DNA of 64,000 nt from Leptidea sinapis. Lineage: Eukaryota > Arthropoda > Insecta > Lepidoptera > Pieridae. Made by a program: the position numbers and the translations under genes. Under the pieces are notes generated by a model that was given only the letters and a program-made list of their open reading frames with translations, did no database searches and had not been told where the DNA came from. This document shows positions 33,390 through 45,044 of the stretch, piece after piece. The stretch's first letter is position 1, and each line of letters begins with the position of its first letter. The stretch is taken from contig NC_066312.1 of NCBI RefSeq assembly GCF_905404315.1, positions 2,033,001-2,097,000 of the forward strand, in the 5' to 3' direction.

Positions 33390-33470
33390 TCTTCCAGAGG
33401 ACTCCAGAGGAAGTTTTTGAACTTCAATAAGTGGTTCTAAATCCTATTTTGAATAAAAATATAAGAGTCT
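33390..33470 (+). mobile_element. LINE 3'-terminal fragment (tail family L)
   Basis: GAACTTCAATAAGTGG and ATCCTATTTTGAATAAAAAT match the family L terminus in plus orientation. It lies tail to tail with the minus-strand copy starting at 33484. Confidence 0.65.
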
Positions 33471-33483
33471 CGACAGCGTCATA

Positions 33484-33985
33484 AAATTCAAATATTTTTA
33501 TTCAAATTCAAATAGGATGTGACATCACTTATTGAAAGTCTAAAACTACCACCCATTCCAAAACGAATGCCTCCAACCTGAGAAGAATGGATGCAACAAA
33601 CTCAGCGGGTTTCTTTTTCATCAAAAAAATATGTTTACAAAGTAATATTGTACAATTTAACTTATTATTTATTGCCTGAGGGCAGTCGCTCCATTCCCAA
33701 TCTGTGGTATCATTAAGAAAGTCATTTATGTTATAGTAACCTTTACCACACAAACGTTTTGTATCAATTCTTTTCAATAACGTAATACTTTTGTTTTGAA
33801 CATTTTCTGGGATCTTGTTGTAAAAGCATATTATACATCGCTCCACAAAAGACTTACTAACTCGACTTAGCCGAGGAGTAGGCATTATAAGTATATGTCT
33901 GTTCCTGGTGTTAACATTGTGGTTATGACAGTTTCTAGCAAATTCACTTATGTGTGTATCAACATACATTACATTATCAAGAATA
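33484..33985 (-). mobile_element. 5'-truncated family L LINE with ORF2 C-terminus
   Basis: The complement carries a 146-codon open frame (33529-33969). It contains NVNTRNRHILIMPTPRLSRV, then SKSFVERCIICFYNKIPENV and GYYNINDFLND, the C-terminal LINE ORF2 signature also seen at 16370-16905. It ends LEWVVVLDFQ and is followed at once by the 3' terminus GATGTCACATCC...TATTTGAAT. The shared terminus makes this LINE family the likely partner of the SINE at 4066. Confidence 0.8.
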
Positions 33986-34074
33986 TATCCAGGCAGGTGT
34001 TCTCTTGTTTTATCACTTAAAACTAAGATACTTTATGAACCGCTTAATTCCGCGAGTGCCGAAACGAAACTAGC

Positions 34075-34262
34075 GTGCCAAATGGCGTCTTGTACGATCT
34101 AGTTTGAAGTACGTTGCGTATAGACGAACAAAGTATGCGGGACAGTTGACCATCTCTAACGGGGATACAGTAGGATAGAAAAGGTAAGCGAATCTTTTGT
34201 TACCGTAACCGATTTTAGTGACAAGTCGTAAACAGTCAGTCACGCTTGGAATTATCTCATTA
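34075..34262 (-). mobile_element. MITE family H copy, inverted
   Basis: The complement contains CCAAGCGTGACTGACTGTTT, GATTCGCTTACCTTTTCTAT and GTTCGTCTATACGCAAC-type sequence matching 32388-32644. The ends are decayed. Confidence 0.55.
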
Positions 34263-34883
34263 GGTTGTAGCTGTTATACGTCATATACGATATTTAACGA
34301 AAGGTTCAAAACCATTATTTATGCTTTTTTCAACGAAACCTTTACAATGATTTTTTATTCGGTTTTCAAGCTTGGTTGGCGGCCTTTACTCCTTCGCCAT
34401 GTGTTAACTATAAGGCGAATAACAGATATAAATCCTGTAATTAGATACTAACTTCTGTTGTGTGAGGTTTCTCAAAAGATTTGAACTGTCGATCGAATTC
34501 AAACTGACACGTTGCGATCCTTTCTTTCGTGGTCTAACAGCAAGTGCAGGTCTTTAGAAAACAGAGACCTTGTCTTCAGCAGCTGTGACGGTGTTTGTGC
34601 TTGGAAACCATGTTGAAGATGCATCCGTTAAAGAAAAAGGTGTGCCAATGTGCTCCTTAAGGCTATTTCCGAGAGCGTAAACTACAACTAGCCGGTAACA
34701 AAAATTAAGACGACACTGTTTATAAACAATTTGTAAACAAAGTGTTTATATTTAAAAGAGCGACAACTCAAGTCAATATCCTAATATGCAATTATTTGGG
34801 TTGAGCAGGTTATCAATTGTAAAGTAGATCCTGTACATGGAACCACAACCTGAGAGTTGAACAAGACATACCAAGATTTACGA
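34263..34883. other. Unassigned DNA
   Basis: No gene or shared repeat is supported. Confidence 0.4.
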
Positions 34884-34965
34884 TCTGGCTCAGTTGATAA
34901 GAGCGCTCGGACAGAACTCGGTTTTCGGTTACAAATTTTATTTGTATGATAAAAAAATAACATAG
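34884..34965 (+). mobile_element. Decayed tRNA-derived SINE fragment
   Basis: GGCTCAGTTGATAAGAGCGC (box A region) is followed by TCGGACAGAACTCGG and then ACAAATTTTATTTGTATG, which resembles the body following the cloverleaf at 4144. Box B is lost. Confidence 0.5.
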
Positions 34966-35729
34966 TCATCTGATAATATCGATATTCTGTTGCACTAGCA
35001 AAGGCTAGTAGAAGTAAACACTTAGATGACGTCACGTAACGTCATAGCGTTACTTATTACCAGTGAAAGTCGCAATCGATCTTAAGATATCGACCTGCTG
35101 GCCGCAACACTCGTCGCACCAATTTGATTGTCATTCGGTTCGCAAACGATTTCCCCACGGACGTGACTCGTATCAACGTGCCTAAAGTCGAAAATTGCTG
35201 ATATTTTTAGATATAGACATGGGCTAGAAAGCCAGGACACTTATAAGCTATATACAAATTAACTCTGAGCTAAATAAGACGGCACACTTCTCACACCACA
35301 GGTACTAGGTACTAACCTTTATAAGATTTTTTTTTGTTTGAATAAATAAATATACAACCTTTATAGGTACCTAACAATTTGTTTATTTTGAATTATTTAG
35401 GAAATACATTTAAACCATCAGAGACGTAAGTATATTACTTTTTACAACTACGTAATACGTTGTCCGCCTGTCCGTCAAGACACCTTCAACTTATTGGACC
35501 ATTCTACAGATAATAAAAGTAGCAAGGTATAATTTATCGAAATAAAACCATACTGTGATCGATATAAGTACATATTTAAAAAGAATAAAAAACCTTCTTA
35601 ATTTCAACCTTGTACTTTAATTTATACGCAACGAACGTTTCCTTCCTGCAAACATGATTTAATTAAACAATTCCGCTCTTACTTAAATAGCAAATTAAGT
35701 AATGAAAAACATAATTTACAATTTACCCT
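34966..35729. other. Unassigned DNA with a CRE-like palindrome
   Basis: TGACGTCA lies at 35027-35034, with an inverted TGACGTTA immediately downstream. No gene is supported. Confidence 0.4.
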
Positions 35730-35979
35730 TCTAATATATAAAATTCTCGTGTTAAACATTGAACTCCTCCTAAACGGCTTAACCGAAATTTCGAGTGCAT
35801 ATTGGGTAGGTCTGAGAATCGGACATCTATTTTTTTACATTTTTTTTTATAAATTTGTTTACTTATGAGTCAACATAAAAAAATACACACAACTTCAAAT
35901 TTACACCCATCTACGATCAACAGTTACTTTTTTATCGCGATTTTAATATCGGCAATACAACGTTTGCTGGGTCAGCTAG
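35730..35979 (+). mobile_element. Helitron-like element, subfamily C2
   Basis: It starts TCTAATATATAAAATTCTCG and ends GCTGGGTCAGCTAG|T. The base before the start is T, not the usual A. The interior has GAACTCCTCCTAAACGGC and TTGGGTAGGTCTGAGAATCG, shared with 27430 (inverted) and 63807. Confidence 0.7.
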
Positions 35980-36296
35980 TAAATATATATACTTATACTA
36001 CATAAAAGCCTTTGACGTCTTTTGAGTATTAACAAAATTGGTCTTAAAAATAATAAAAGTAAAATTAACATAGATGTTATATACGGACGTTCCGTATACA
36101 ACATCGTAGCGGACATAAAGACCAAAGTCTTTACAAATATACTTTTTTATAGAACAGTAAAAATCAGTGCGAAAGAAAGTATAATAGTGTTGTAACAGTA
36201 TGGCTGGGAACAATAATTACTTTAGTACGTATCCTTGCAACACTCCGGTGGTGTGCTAAACTGACGGCAATACGAATAAATTAAGAATTACATATT
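35980..36296. other. Unassigned AT-rich DNA
   Basis: Nothing is supported. Confidence 0.4.
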
Positions 36297-36545
36297 TTTT
36301 ATGGAAGTGTCCTCCGCTTAGAAACTAGCGTACGGGTCACTTGTTGTTAAGTGATCACCACAGCCCATATTCTCTTGCAACACCAGAGGAATCAAAAGAG
36401 CGTTGCCGGACCTTAAAGAAGGTGTACGCGCATTTTTTCAAGGTATACCACACCATACGAACACATTGCACAAGGAAGCTCATTCCACAGCATTCCAGTA
36501 CGTGGTAGAAAGTTCCTTGAAAACTGTGTTCATAGTGATAAATAT
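36297..36545 (-). mobile_element. LINE family F 3' end, longer copy
   Basis: It includes ACTTGTTGTTAAGTGATCAC and CACCAGAGGAATCAAAAGAG, and further into the ORF CACAAGGAAGCTCATTCCAC. The complement reads as the FPRT..LWNEL ORF2 tail. Confidence 0.8.
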
Positions 36546-37849
36546 TCGCCGTTAATTTTATTTTGAAAACAGCAGTAGGTGTAATTGAAAAAAAAACATT
36601 CGATAAAATCTACTACGACTTTATGTTTACCGCTAATAAGTTTTTATTAAAATTTCTATTATGATAACCCATACCACATGGATCCAAGACCCTCAACTGC
36701 ATAATCCCATTATTCTAAAATACTTTGGCACTTGGCATACTGACAAGTATGAGAAAAGGTTTTGTCCATAAAATGTTATTGCTTCCGAGTATTTTTACGC
36801 ACATGTTTCTTCTGGTCGAATTCAAATATCAATTCTATTATTCGTCATTTGAATACGCTCTATAGAGTCACGTAATATATTGAACTATTCTTATTTATAT
36901 CAGCTACGTTGTCAATTAAGCTTGCAATTTGTTCTGTGAATTAATAAGTAGAAAGATCAACAGTCGTATAATGAATAATTTGAGGTTATGAGATGCGTGA
37001 GTAAGCTCATTATCCAACTCAACACAGATTTGGCCCTTGGTGATTCTTCTTTATCTTCTGGTGATATAATTACTCTAAACGCTTCTTTTAATCTTTCTTT
37101 TCAACTCGTCAGCTCTCTGTATTTCAATACAGGTTTTAATTACATCGTGTCATGTAATTTTTCTATGGTCTCCTTCCCTGCTTCCCTCAATTTTGTGCGC
37201 AGGTTTTATTCTCTTAATGGTTTTGACAATTTTATTTTTTCCTCATTCTTCTAATCGTTTCTTCATTCGTTATCTTGTTTGTTCACGGAATTTTGAGAAT
37301 GCGTCTATAAGACTACATCTCAAAAGCATACATACTCACTGGAGTATGATCACTATTACTATAAAATAGTTGAGTGAAAGAACTCAAAGTAGGTTAAATT
37401 TAAGATATCAAGAAACCTAAATAAGTTTCTAGTACAGGTATTGTTGTTATCAATGGTTTTCCGTGAAATCTGTACATTTATGGTCGAGTTGCAATAATCG
37501 TTTGATAACCGCATTGCCCTGGTCGCGGATGGCGGCTTACATAACCTCCCGGTAACACGGAATAGCGAACAAAACCAAGCCATGCATATCTTCCACAAGC
37601 TCACTATTTCAACACAAAGTCAACAAGTAAATGTCAGCTAAACAATGTTTTATGTAATTATCCACTGGCTATCTAGATGTCTGGCCATATATTCAGCAAC
37701 TATTACAAATTTATGCTAAGTCTTTTGGCATTAAACTCTTGATTGATTAAAGCTAAGTTTTGGGACTTTTCATGGATCATCTCTGTATTTCATTCGCCTT
37801 ACGCTTATTTCCACACCTTTCTGAAGAAGTGACGAAACGGCAAAACACC
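36546..37849. other. Unassigned DNA
   Basis: ORFs of 88 codons (36988, plus) and 81 codons (37359, minus) show no domain. No shared repeat was noticed. Confidence 0.4.
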
Positions 37850-38010
37850 TGGTAGTTAGTGTTACGAATTTCACATTACAATGCAAGTGCAGCTTAGGGT
37901 TCTTAATTGAACCCAAAATTTGAGACAAAATATCACTAGCTAGTGCCCTCCATACCGAACACAATAATGCTTGCATAATATTACTATGCTTCGATTCTTC
38001 ACTGGAAGTG
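37850..38010 (-). mobile_element. Strongly decayed family A copy
   Basis: CATTACAATGCAAGTGCAGC, ATATCACTAGCTAGTGCCCT and CCGAACACAATAATGCTTGC preserve the order of family A blocks on the complement. Confidence 0.55.
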
Positions 38011-38217
38011 GTGAGAGTTATCTCTAATAGTTACCTTGAATTTGGTTTCTTTATTTATTTATAACTTTCGCGGTTACACCTTGCGTGGTTTTACCTGGAC
38101 AATGCGACATGCTACTTTCAAAAAACACGCGTACACTTGTCTAAAATTAAAGCTATTGCAAATTTATGTCATTCTATTATACAGGACCATCTACTATACC
38201 GCAAGTGGCAACTTATA

Positions 38218-38800
38218 TCACTACATATTATGAAACAAAGACTTCCGCAGCGTCTGTCTGTCTGTTCGCGATAAACTCAAAAGCTACTGCACCTATTTAC
38301 ATGCTTTTTTCACTAATGGATACCGTATGTTCTTAAATAAGGCTTTAGTATATAATTTGTTTAGTTATATTGGAGGTGTCTGAAAAAAATAAACCATCTG
38401 GGAGGTTTAAACGAATACGCTGTCTAAACAGTTTGAGATATAACAAAATAATGTATAGTGAAATTGTGTATCTTTTATAGGTCTACAGAAAGTCCGCGAT
38501 GGCATATGTCTTAAAAAAAACATACTCGGCCTTACTAATAAAATTGGCATAAAGTTATAACTAAGCATAAACCGCGTATAACGTTTTCCGCGTTTATTTG
38601 CAAGGCTGCTTGTAATTCGGAAAACTTCAGAATATATCATTGTATTGACAGTTTTGTCAACGATATTGTAAATATTTTGCAATTTCTTTGATTACCATCA
38701 GTTATAAATTTATACCAAATTTATTTGTAAAGGCGACTATATTCATCTCAATACTTTAGAAAATCGGCAATTATAAAGCGGTAATGTCAAAACTTTTTAC
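38218..38800 (+). mobile_element. Helitron-like element, subfamily B (contains extra insert)
   Basis: A|TCACTACATATTATGAAACA is followed by GTCTGTCTGTCTGTTCGCGA and TAAACTCAAAAGCTACTGCA, the subfamily B 5' region. The sequence parallels the complements of 46300-46716, 50655-51369 and 60742-61281 to about 38505 and again at 38740-38800 (AATTATAAAGCGGTAATGT). Between them lies extra sequence (38506-38690) that recurs in pieces at 58995-59045 and 60588-60640. Confidence 0.65.
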
Positions 38801-39394
38801 TCAAATACGATATTAATCGTAATCATTTTAAATAAGTTAGATATTTCACTCTTTTAGGACTCCTCGACATCTGTCGACAAAACGCGCGGTTTTAGAATAC
38901 TCTTTCACTATCATGTTATTGGATACAATCACTTTGACTCCTGTCGTAACACATATTTGTAAAACATTCATTAGTATTAATCCTGCAAGGTGCAGATGAT
39001 ACTTATCAATTCGTTTGCGTGTTGTACCTACCCGGAACACTATTACCCCGCTATAACCACTAACAGCTAATCAATATCAAACTATTATGCAGCTAAATAT
39101 GAGGTAATACGTTATTTACAAGCTAGTTTCAAGCTTAATGTCAAATTTACACTCAGCCTCTACGCACTGTATTGTTTCCGTTGAATGATAATTAAAAAAT
39201 GCGGCGATGATCTTTCTGACATCCTGCAATAGCCTGATAGCTCAATTTTTATGAGTTACATACCTACATATATATATCGTTAGGCTACACTTCTGAACTG
39301 GCCTCAAATATTATTATTTGTGAACGAATTCGGTAGGAATGGCGCTCTGAATTGCTGCCTACTTCATAGATAGATAATCCATAATAAGTACTAA
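38801..39394. other. Unassigned DNA
   Basis: Nothing is supported. Confidence 0.4.
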
Positions 39395-39560
39395 GTTTAT
39401 TCAAACAAAACAAATCTTATAACTATATTTACAATACTTTTATTACATTAAATTAAAACTATAATTACGTGGAAGCGTACCAAGAATACTGGCAGCATTT
39501 CCACGTTGGATAGCAAGGCTGATCCGTTGACAAAAATAGCTGCCGCGCTTGGGCTACCAG
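39395..39560 (+). repeat. Repeat family G copy
   Basis: AAATCTTATAACTATATTTA, TTCCACGTTGGATAGCAAGG and GGCTGATCCGTTGAC are shared with 45122-45290 and, inverted, with 4300-4440. Confidence 0.7.
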
Positions 39561-41214
39561 AAGCTCTATTGACGCGATGTGCGAGCTGTCTTCGGCAGTC
39601 GAAGCAGCAGCCCCAGCACCAACTGACGTAATTTGGTCATGAATTAATTCAGTCAGACATGAGTGATTCCATTAGAGGACGCTAATAACTCCATAAGTAA
39701 TTAATGCCGAAATTTGAAACAAAGTGCATAGCTTTAATTCACACAATAATTATAGTGTTGAAACGTAATAAAAGTTGCAAGTTACACTAACGTTTTGATG
39801 AAGCAAACCTTTAAATGTTAAACGTAAAAGCATTGGCCATTACGATGACATGATTATCATCTGTTACATCTCAAGAAGCTGCCATTGAAAGGTTTATCTC
39901 AGTTTCGAAAGACATAACCAGTCTGAACTCTATTAGCACCGGCGAGTTAATTTTATTTACTAAGGCTGTTGAAACGTTCACGAATAAATGTATTCGACGA
40001 TTACTCAAACTATACGACGACTTCAATTTTATCGCTTACGTGTATGGACATAAGGATTATCTATATAAATTGATATTTAAATTTGATTAATGAATCGATA
40101 TGTTGATCTAATAACATTTTAATGAACTTGCACAGATATCGAATCAATGAATGGGTTTTAAATGTGTTTACGTTTTATTTTCTTAAACATTTGTTGAGTA
40201 AAGAAAATTACTATTTTAAAATGTTTATTGTTATTACTTATTAATTGATATTAATAATTTTCTTGTTCTGGCGACCTTGGACGGGTCGTTCCCTCCCCTA
40301 AAATATGGTTGAGGGAGACGATGGCTGGCCCATGCGTCATACTCGTAAGCGGGTGCTACTTGTGGTGGCAGGATGATCCCGTAACAAGAAACTCAGCTTC
40401 ATGTTTTTAAAATTATTACATTTTTTATAATCATTAATAAACTGCTCGCAAAATACCTTTATTCATTGAAGATGTGTGTGGATTGATAGATCTACTGTAA
40501 CTCAATAACTTTTGTTTTACGTAGTAATTTACATTGACTTGTTTTTTTTTTACTGAAGAATTGAAATTTTTTGACATTCATCAAATGTCATTTCCGTGAC
40601 CTATTAATATACGACATGCCCTCTAAAATGCAGCTAGGATTTTTCCTTCGAAGATACCTAAGATATTCTTAGAAGCCTAGCTGATTCTCACTGTGAACAG
40701 AAACATATGATGATAGAAGGGTTTGGTAATTTAAACACACTTAACATTTAAATATCTGTATTTTACAGTTTCCACTAATAATTATTATTATATATAATAC
40801 AATTCACAATATGTACCTAATGTCCCATTTTTTATTATTAAAGTGATAATTATATTAAATAGTATTTAAATATTAACAGTAGTTAAATGAATGTAATTAT
40901 TAATTAAGATATCTTATGACAGTTCATGACGTTGGTAACGCTTGTCAACACATCAAGCTGACATGATTGCACATTACTATTTGGGCGATTTTTCTGTGTT
41001 TGTCATTTCGGCGGTATCCTATACGATTAATATTGAGAATAGACTGTGAGAGACTTCCTACGTGAATTATTAATAGAATTGATAAAGAAAAGTTTATGAT
41101 TTAAATTATTATTCCTTTTAACTTATATTCATCACTATTCGCTATTCTGTGAATGTCTTGATTCTTTAGCTCTATAAATACTCATAATTGTATTAAATCA
41201 CATACATCATTCTT
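39561..41214. other. Unassigned DNA with a GC-richer island at 40264-40395
   Basis: The island holds GACCTTGGACGGGTCGTTCC and GAGGGAGACGATGGCTGGCC and stands out from the AT-rich surroundings. It could be a repeat fragment. I found no second copy and no ORF. Confidence 0.35.
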
Positions 41215-41460
41215 AAGTTCTTCGGACAAGGCTCCCGAGAGTGAGTCCATTGAGCGCCTTGTCGTGCAGGGCAAAGTGGAGGGCCCCAGAGGGAGAGAAG
41301 GTTGCCCATGCGATAGACCAACCAAATTAAGTCTACTGTGGACGGTCCTATGAACGAGTGTACCAGGCTGTCGGCCTGCTGGAAAAAGTGGCGAATGCTC
41401 CTCAGGCGAATTACATCTGCCCCAAAAGATGTCATTCGTGTCTCGTGATGACCACGACCG
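41215..41460 (+). pseudogene. LINE ORF2 C-terminal remnant, frameshifted
   Basis: Frame one reads ESIERLVVQGKVEGPRGREG. After a frameshift near the TAG at 41317, another frame reads NQIKSTVDGPMNECTRLSAC and continues WKKWRMLLRRITSAPKDVIR to a stop. 'DQIKS..GP..ECTRLSA...W' resembles the C-terminus of insect RTE-like non-LTR elements. The 115- and 80-codon antisense ORFs over this segment are shadows. Confidence 0.6.
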
Positions 41461-42208
41461 ATCTGCCAATAGTGTCACGAAGAAGAAGAATTTATCATTG
41501 AGAATACCTACCTCAGAACTAAAGGTCAATCTGAAACACGAATTTAAAATTTAGATTTTATAGAGTATCGTAAGTAAATCTGCATACATTAAAAAATAAT
41601 AACTTTAATGTATACATTCGGTATGATTGTGGATCTATCGAGAAGCATTTATTTTTGTGTTTCTTAAACTTCCAAAGTGAAACTTATTTTATGACATACT
41701 GTGATGATATTACAAAAGAGCTGCTCTTTTAATGATATTACGGTATAGTATCTAGTATCATTTCCTACTATGCAATTAGTGACAAAATTCACACATACTC
41801 TCGATGAGTGGGTGAGTAAGAAAAGTGTTACGCATTGAAGGAAGCATGAATCATCGCAACTGATGAGGTATTCATTTATTGACTTAATAACATTTGATAC
41901 TAGAAGGGGTACGATTGTTGGATATTTGTATTGCAACAGAAATTAAGAAAATCACCAAATTTTTTTATTTGAACTCTTCTTCTCGGGCTGTCACAGTTTT
42001 CTCTTTTAGCAAAATTTAAAGTCATATTATCCATATCTAAATATATATATACCTATTTGTTTGTCTATTGACAAATCATCCCGTTTTCTTTAGTAATTAT
42101 CCTGTACCATGTCTTGTCTGCTATCAACGCTCGTTCATCCGACCATCTTTTATATTTATCCTCCCATAAGTTTTAGAAATGTAAAGTTATTTTGTATGTC
42201 TCTCTTAA
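41461..42208. other. Unassigned AT-rich DNA
   Basis: A GAAGAAGAAG tract at 41479-41489 is probably the simple tail of the preceding LINE remnant. Nothing else is seen. Confidence 0.4.
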
Positions 42209-42920
42209 TCTATACTAATATTATAAAGAGGAAACATTTGTGTCTTGGTATGTATGTTTGTAATATTTTCACCCAAAAACTACTGGACCGATTTAAAAAA
42301 TTCTATCACCATTAGAAAGCTGCATCTTTACTGAGTGACATAAGCTATATTACTTTAAAAAAAATAGGAATTCCTAAAAAATATGCAATAATGTAACCGA
42401 AGGTGTGAAAAAATTTGTCATAAATAATCTGTCATAGCGTGCGCTGCGGAAACTATTAATGGTAGAACAATAAAATGTTCTACAGTATTATATAACGTAT
42501 AAATATCTACAAAAAAGTGCGGGATATCGTTTGTCCAAGTAATGTAGTTATGCCACTATACCTATATATATTACTCTTCTACATTTTAAAAGTTGATAAA
42601 AAGGCCGACAATAATCAAAACATATTATTTATACTTCTGAATTAATCCTTATCCCATTAAATGATATTTTATAAAAGACTTTTTCAGACCGTTTCAATAC
42701 CTCTAAAATACTTTTTAAATTATTAAAATCGGATATTCCATTCAAAAGATATAACGAATTTAAAAATGTCAATCTAAGGAAAATAATGCAATAATAAAAT
42801 AATAACTCAGTGAAATAAAACTTTTATGTTAAAAAAAATAATCTACAGTCTGACTTAGTAAACTTTCCACTACCACGAGATCTATCTATCTACGCGAGTG
42901 AAACCGTGGGGCATTGCTAG
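42209..42920 (+). mobile_element. Helitron-like non-autonomous element, 712 bp, complete
   Basis: It starts TCTATACTAATATTATAAAG and ends GGGGCATTGCTAG, flanked by A (42208) and T (42921). Just inside the end, CGCGAGTGAAACCGTG is a decayed subterminal hairpin. TC start, CTRR end and A|T target are the structural hallmarks of Helitrons. No Rep/helicase sequence is present, so it must have been moved in trans. Confidence 0.8.
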
Positions 42921-43460
42921 TGTAAAATTAAGCTGTGGGTTTATCATTAAATAAATAAATATTGGTGTATACCATTCGTACGCGTTGTCCAAGTATGCCG
43001 TTCCGATTATTACCCATTACACTTATCACTACTTAGTTCCTAGTGGTCTATAAGTCCCATGTGAGGCCAGATGTTTAACATGGCTTTATCACTTTTAGAA
43101 CCTTACTATTAAGGCTTCCGACCAAAGGCTACGATCCATCTCGCCGCATTCGTCTCAACAATTCTCACGACGCAGTAGCAACTTCATAACGGTTATCGTA
43201 AAAATATCAGATGTCCCAACTGTTCCCCAAGCATGTCCCAAACACTCTTAAACAGCCCACCTCTATTTACATAGTCGTTGACTTCTATAATAAGCCGCCT
43301 TTTGTTTTATATTTGCATCAGAATAATTACTATACACGGCGCTTAACTTAGTCTCTTAGTAACGGTGTCTCGTTCTTTATATTAAGACCACCTATGTTAA
43401 TTATGCATAACATATTCTTATGAGAGTTATCTGAAAGTAAGCCTGTATTGTTTTGAGGAT
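42921..43460. other. Unassigned DNA with a weak LINE-like trace
   Basis: VYKSHVRPDV is encoded near 43050, recalling the 'YK--VRP--EY' motif of LINE ORF2 thumbs. Flanking frames are too broken to assign. Confidence 0.3.
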
Positions 43461-43850
43461 TCTATTTTGAATACGAATAAAATAATAATTGCGTTTGGGA
43501 AACTCCGTAAAACCTTCGCGTCCCAAATACCAGTGTCTGAAGACGAAGGTTTTAACCTGTGTGTGTTGCCAGTGATGACATACGGAACGCAGACGTGGTC
43601 GCTAACTATGGGCCTTATGAGAAAGCTCATGTCGCATCCGTAGGAGAACCAAAGTCACCGAGATAGTTCAGATGGCTGCGAAACTGAAGTTGCAGTAGTC
43701 AGGGCACATAGCTCAAAGGATAGATGGGCGTTGGGTCATTAATGTCTTCGAATGGCAACAACCTACCGGAAGACGTAGTGTTAGTAGGCCCCCACTAGAT
43801 GAACCGACTCATCCAACGTATTCCGGCGATCTTGGCCTGATCGTCGGAAT
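43461..43850 (+). pseudogene. RTE-type LINE ORF2 C-terminal remnant
   Basis: The segment reads FGKLRKTFASQIPVSEDEGF, then LCVLPVMTYGTQTWSLTMGL, a break, RRRTKVTEIVQMAAKLKLQ and SGHIAQRIDGRWVINVFEWQ, then GRRSVSRPP. This is the ordered C-terminal half of an RTE-clade reverse transcriptase ('LPVMTYGSETW', 'R.KW.GH.AR..D.RW', 'GRR..GRPP'). It lacks the segment between the TWSL and RRRT blocks and has stop codons, so it is dead. Confidence 0.75.
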
Positions 43851-44845
43851 ATAATATCCAATATCCATAATAAAACATTATTAATTGGTCATACGCTCAT
43901 ATTTATATTCACGCAAATGTTAACCCTAGTATATCAGGTTGTCAAGTCACGTTACAAGATAGCGCGCGACTTTCAGCCACAGAGGAGTGATGCCTCGCAT
44001 TCAGTTACTGAACTTGACCTTATGATCAATTCACACTAAAGCAGTTCATGAGATAATTCTTTATTCATTGTTTGCTTTGATGTAAAGTGAGATCACCGAT
44101 ACAGTTGTCTTCCTGTTCCGCACTAAATTTAGGATTCTTTAGGTAAGGCGGGTTGCCAAACTGCCTTAATTTTTATAGAGTGGCTTAACATGGATGTGGT
44201 CTAGTGTTATCCTGATGATAGACCACTATTGACGAATTCCGCTTGCTTTAATCTTTTAATTAAGAGCTTATAATAAACAATGCCCTTCCGAACCTACCAT
44301 ATACATAGCATCAAATTAATGTGACCCGGTGTGTGTATTAACACGGGTTTTGAGACAGTTGGTGAGAAAGACCATTTTCGGACGTTTTTATCAGATAATT
44401 CAGATTAAAGAGTCATTAAAATTGGTTCAACCAGTCGAAAGTTCTAAGGCAACAAACATAAAAAAATACGGTCGAATTAATAACGTCCTGCTTTTTGAAG
44501 TCGGTTAAATATTAGAACTATTGCATTTTAAACTATCAAAATACAAACTAAATAAAATTATGAATGTAGAACTCACTAATATAGGAAATCTGCCGATGGC
44601 GGAAAGCGAGCTATGCGGAGCCAGAAACGAAGCTGGTAGCGGGGAAGGTTGAAGTTTGCCAGCGATTTTAATAAAATTGTGAATTGTAATAGTGCATACA
44701 ACTACAGTAATTGTCAATCGCTATTTTCGTGGGACAATTTTTTGACCTTCATTTTTATTTTATTTTTAACGTATGTAATAGAAAAGGTACTTTTTAGGGA
44801 GTTTACAACAGCGGGGTATAATTGACGACTCTTATTTTGTTCCAG
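43851..44845. other. Unassigned DNA immediately upstream of the nostrin-like exon 1
   Basis: A GC-richer patch (44590-44650) contains ATGGCGGAAAGCGAG with a GT site after 44647. The resulting phase does not fit the exon at 44846. It could be 5' UTR or a repeat. Confidence 0.3.
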
Positions 44846-45044
44846 GACTTTCAGTGGAACAAGCAAGGAGCAGGCTCCTGCTGGGGATGCGTCGACGTCC
44901 CACCAGGATGACGTTGGCGACGCCATGAACAAGGACAACGTGTCTACGAAGATCGCAGCTGGCATGGACCGCTGGCAAAACACCATCGAAGAAATGATGC
45001 ATCTACGATCTCCGAATAATCAGGCGTTTAAGGATAATTACTGG
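44846..45044 (+). CDS. Nostrin-like exon 1 (first recognised)
   Basis: The acceptor is TTTTGTTCCAG|G and the donor TGG|GTCAGT. The frame has a TGA at 44823 upstream, so the coding part must begin at or after the acceptor. It encodes a Ser/Asp/Glu-rich stretch, then MDRWQNTIEEMMHLRSPNNQ and AFKDNYW. An in-frame ATG with G at -3 lies at 44925. The exon ends in phase 0 just before the conserved FCH core. Confidence 0.8.

Noticed and set aside
33529..33969. 146-codon host gene
   Set aside because: The sequence is a LINE ORF2 C-terminus followed by its 3' end.
36988..37254. 88-codon Phe/Ser-rich gene
   Set aside because: The composition follows the AT-rich background and nothing in it is recognisable.
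41182..41529. 115-codon minus-strand gene
   Set aside because: The opposite strand encodes recognisable LINE ORF2 C-terminal blocks, so the antisense ORF is fortuitous.
42980..43310. LINE ORF2 thumb region
   Set aside because: Only VYKSHVRPDV is suggestive; neighbouring frames are too degraded to support a feature.
44596..44647. Coding first exon MAESELCG... spliced to 44846
   Set aside because: The donor phase (1) does not match the phase 2 acceptor and joining gives an early stop.
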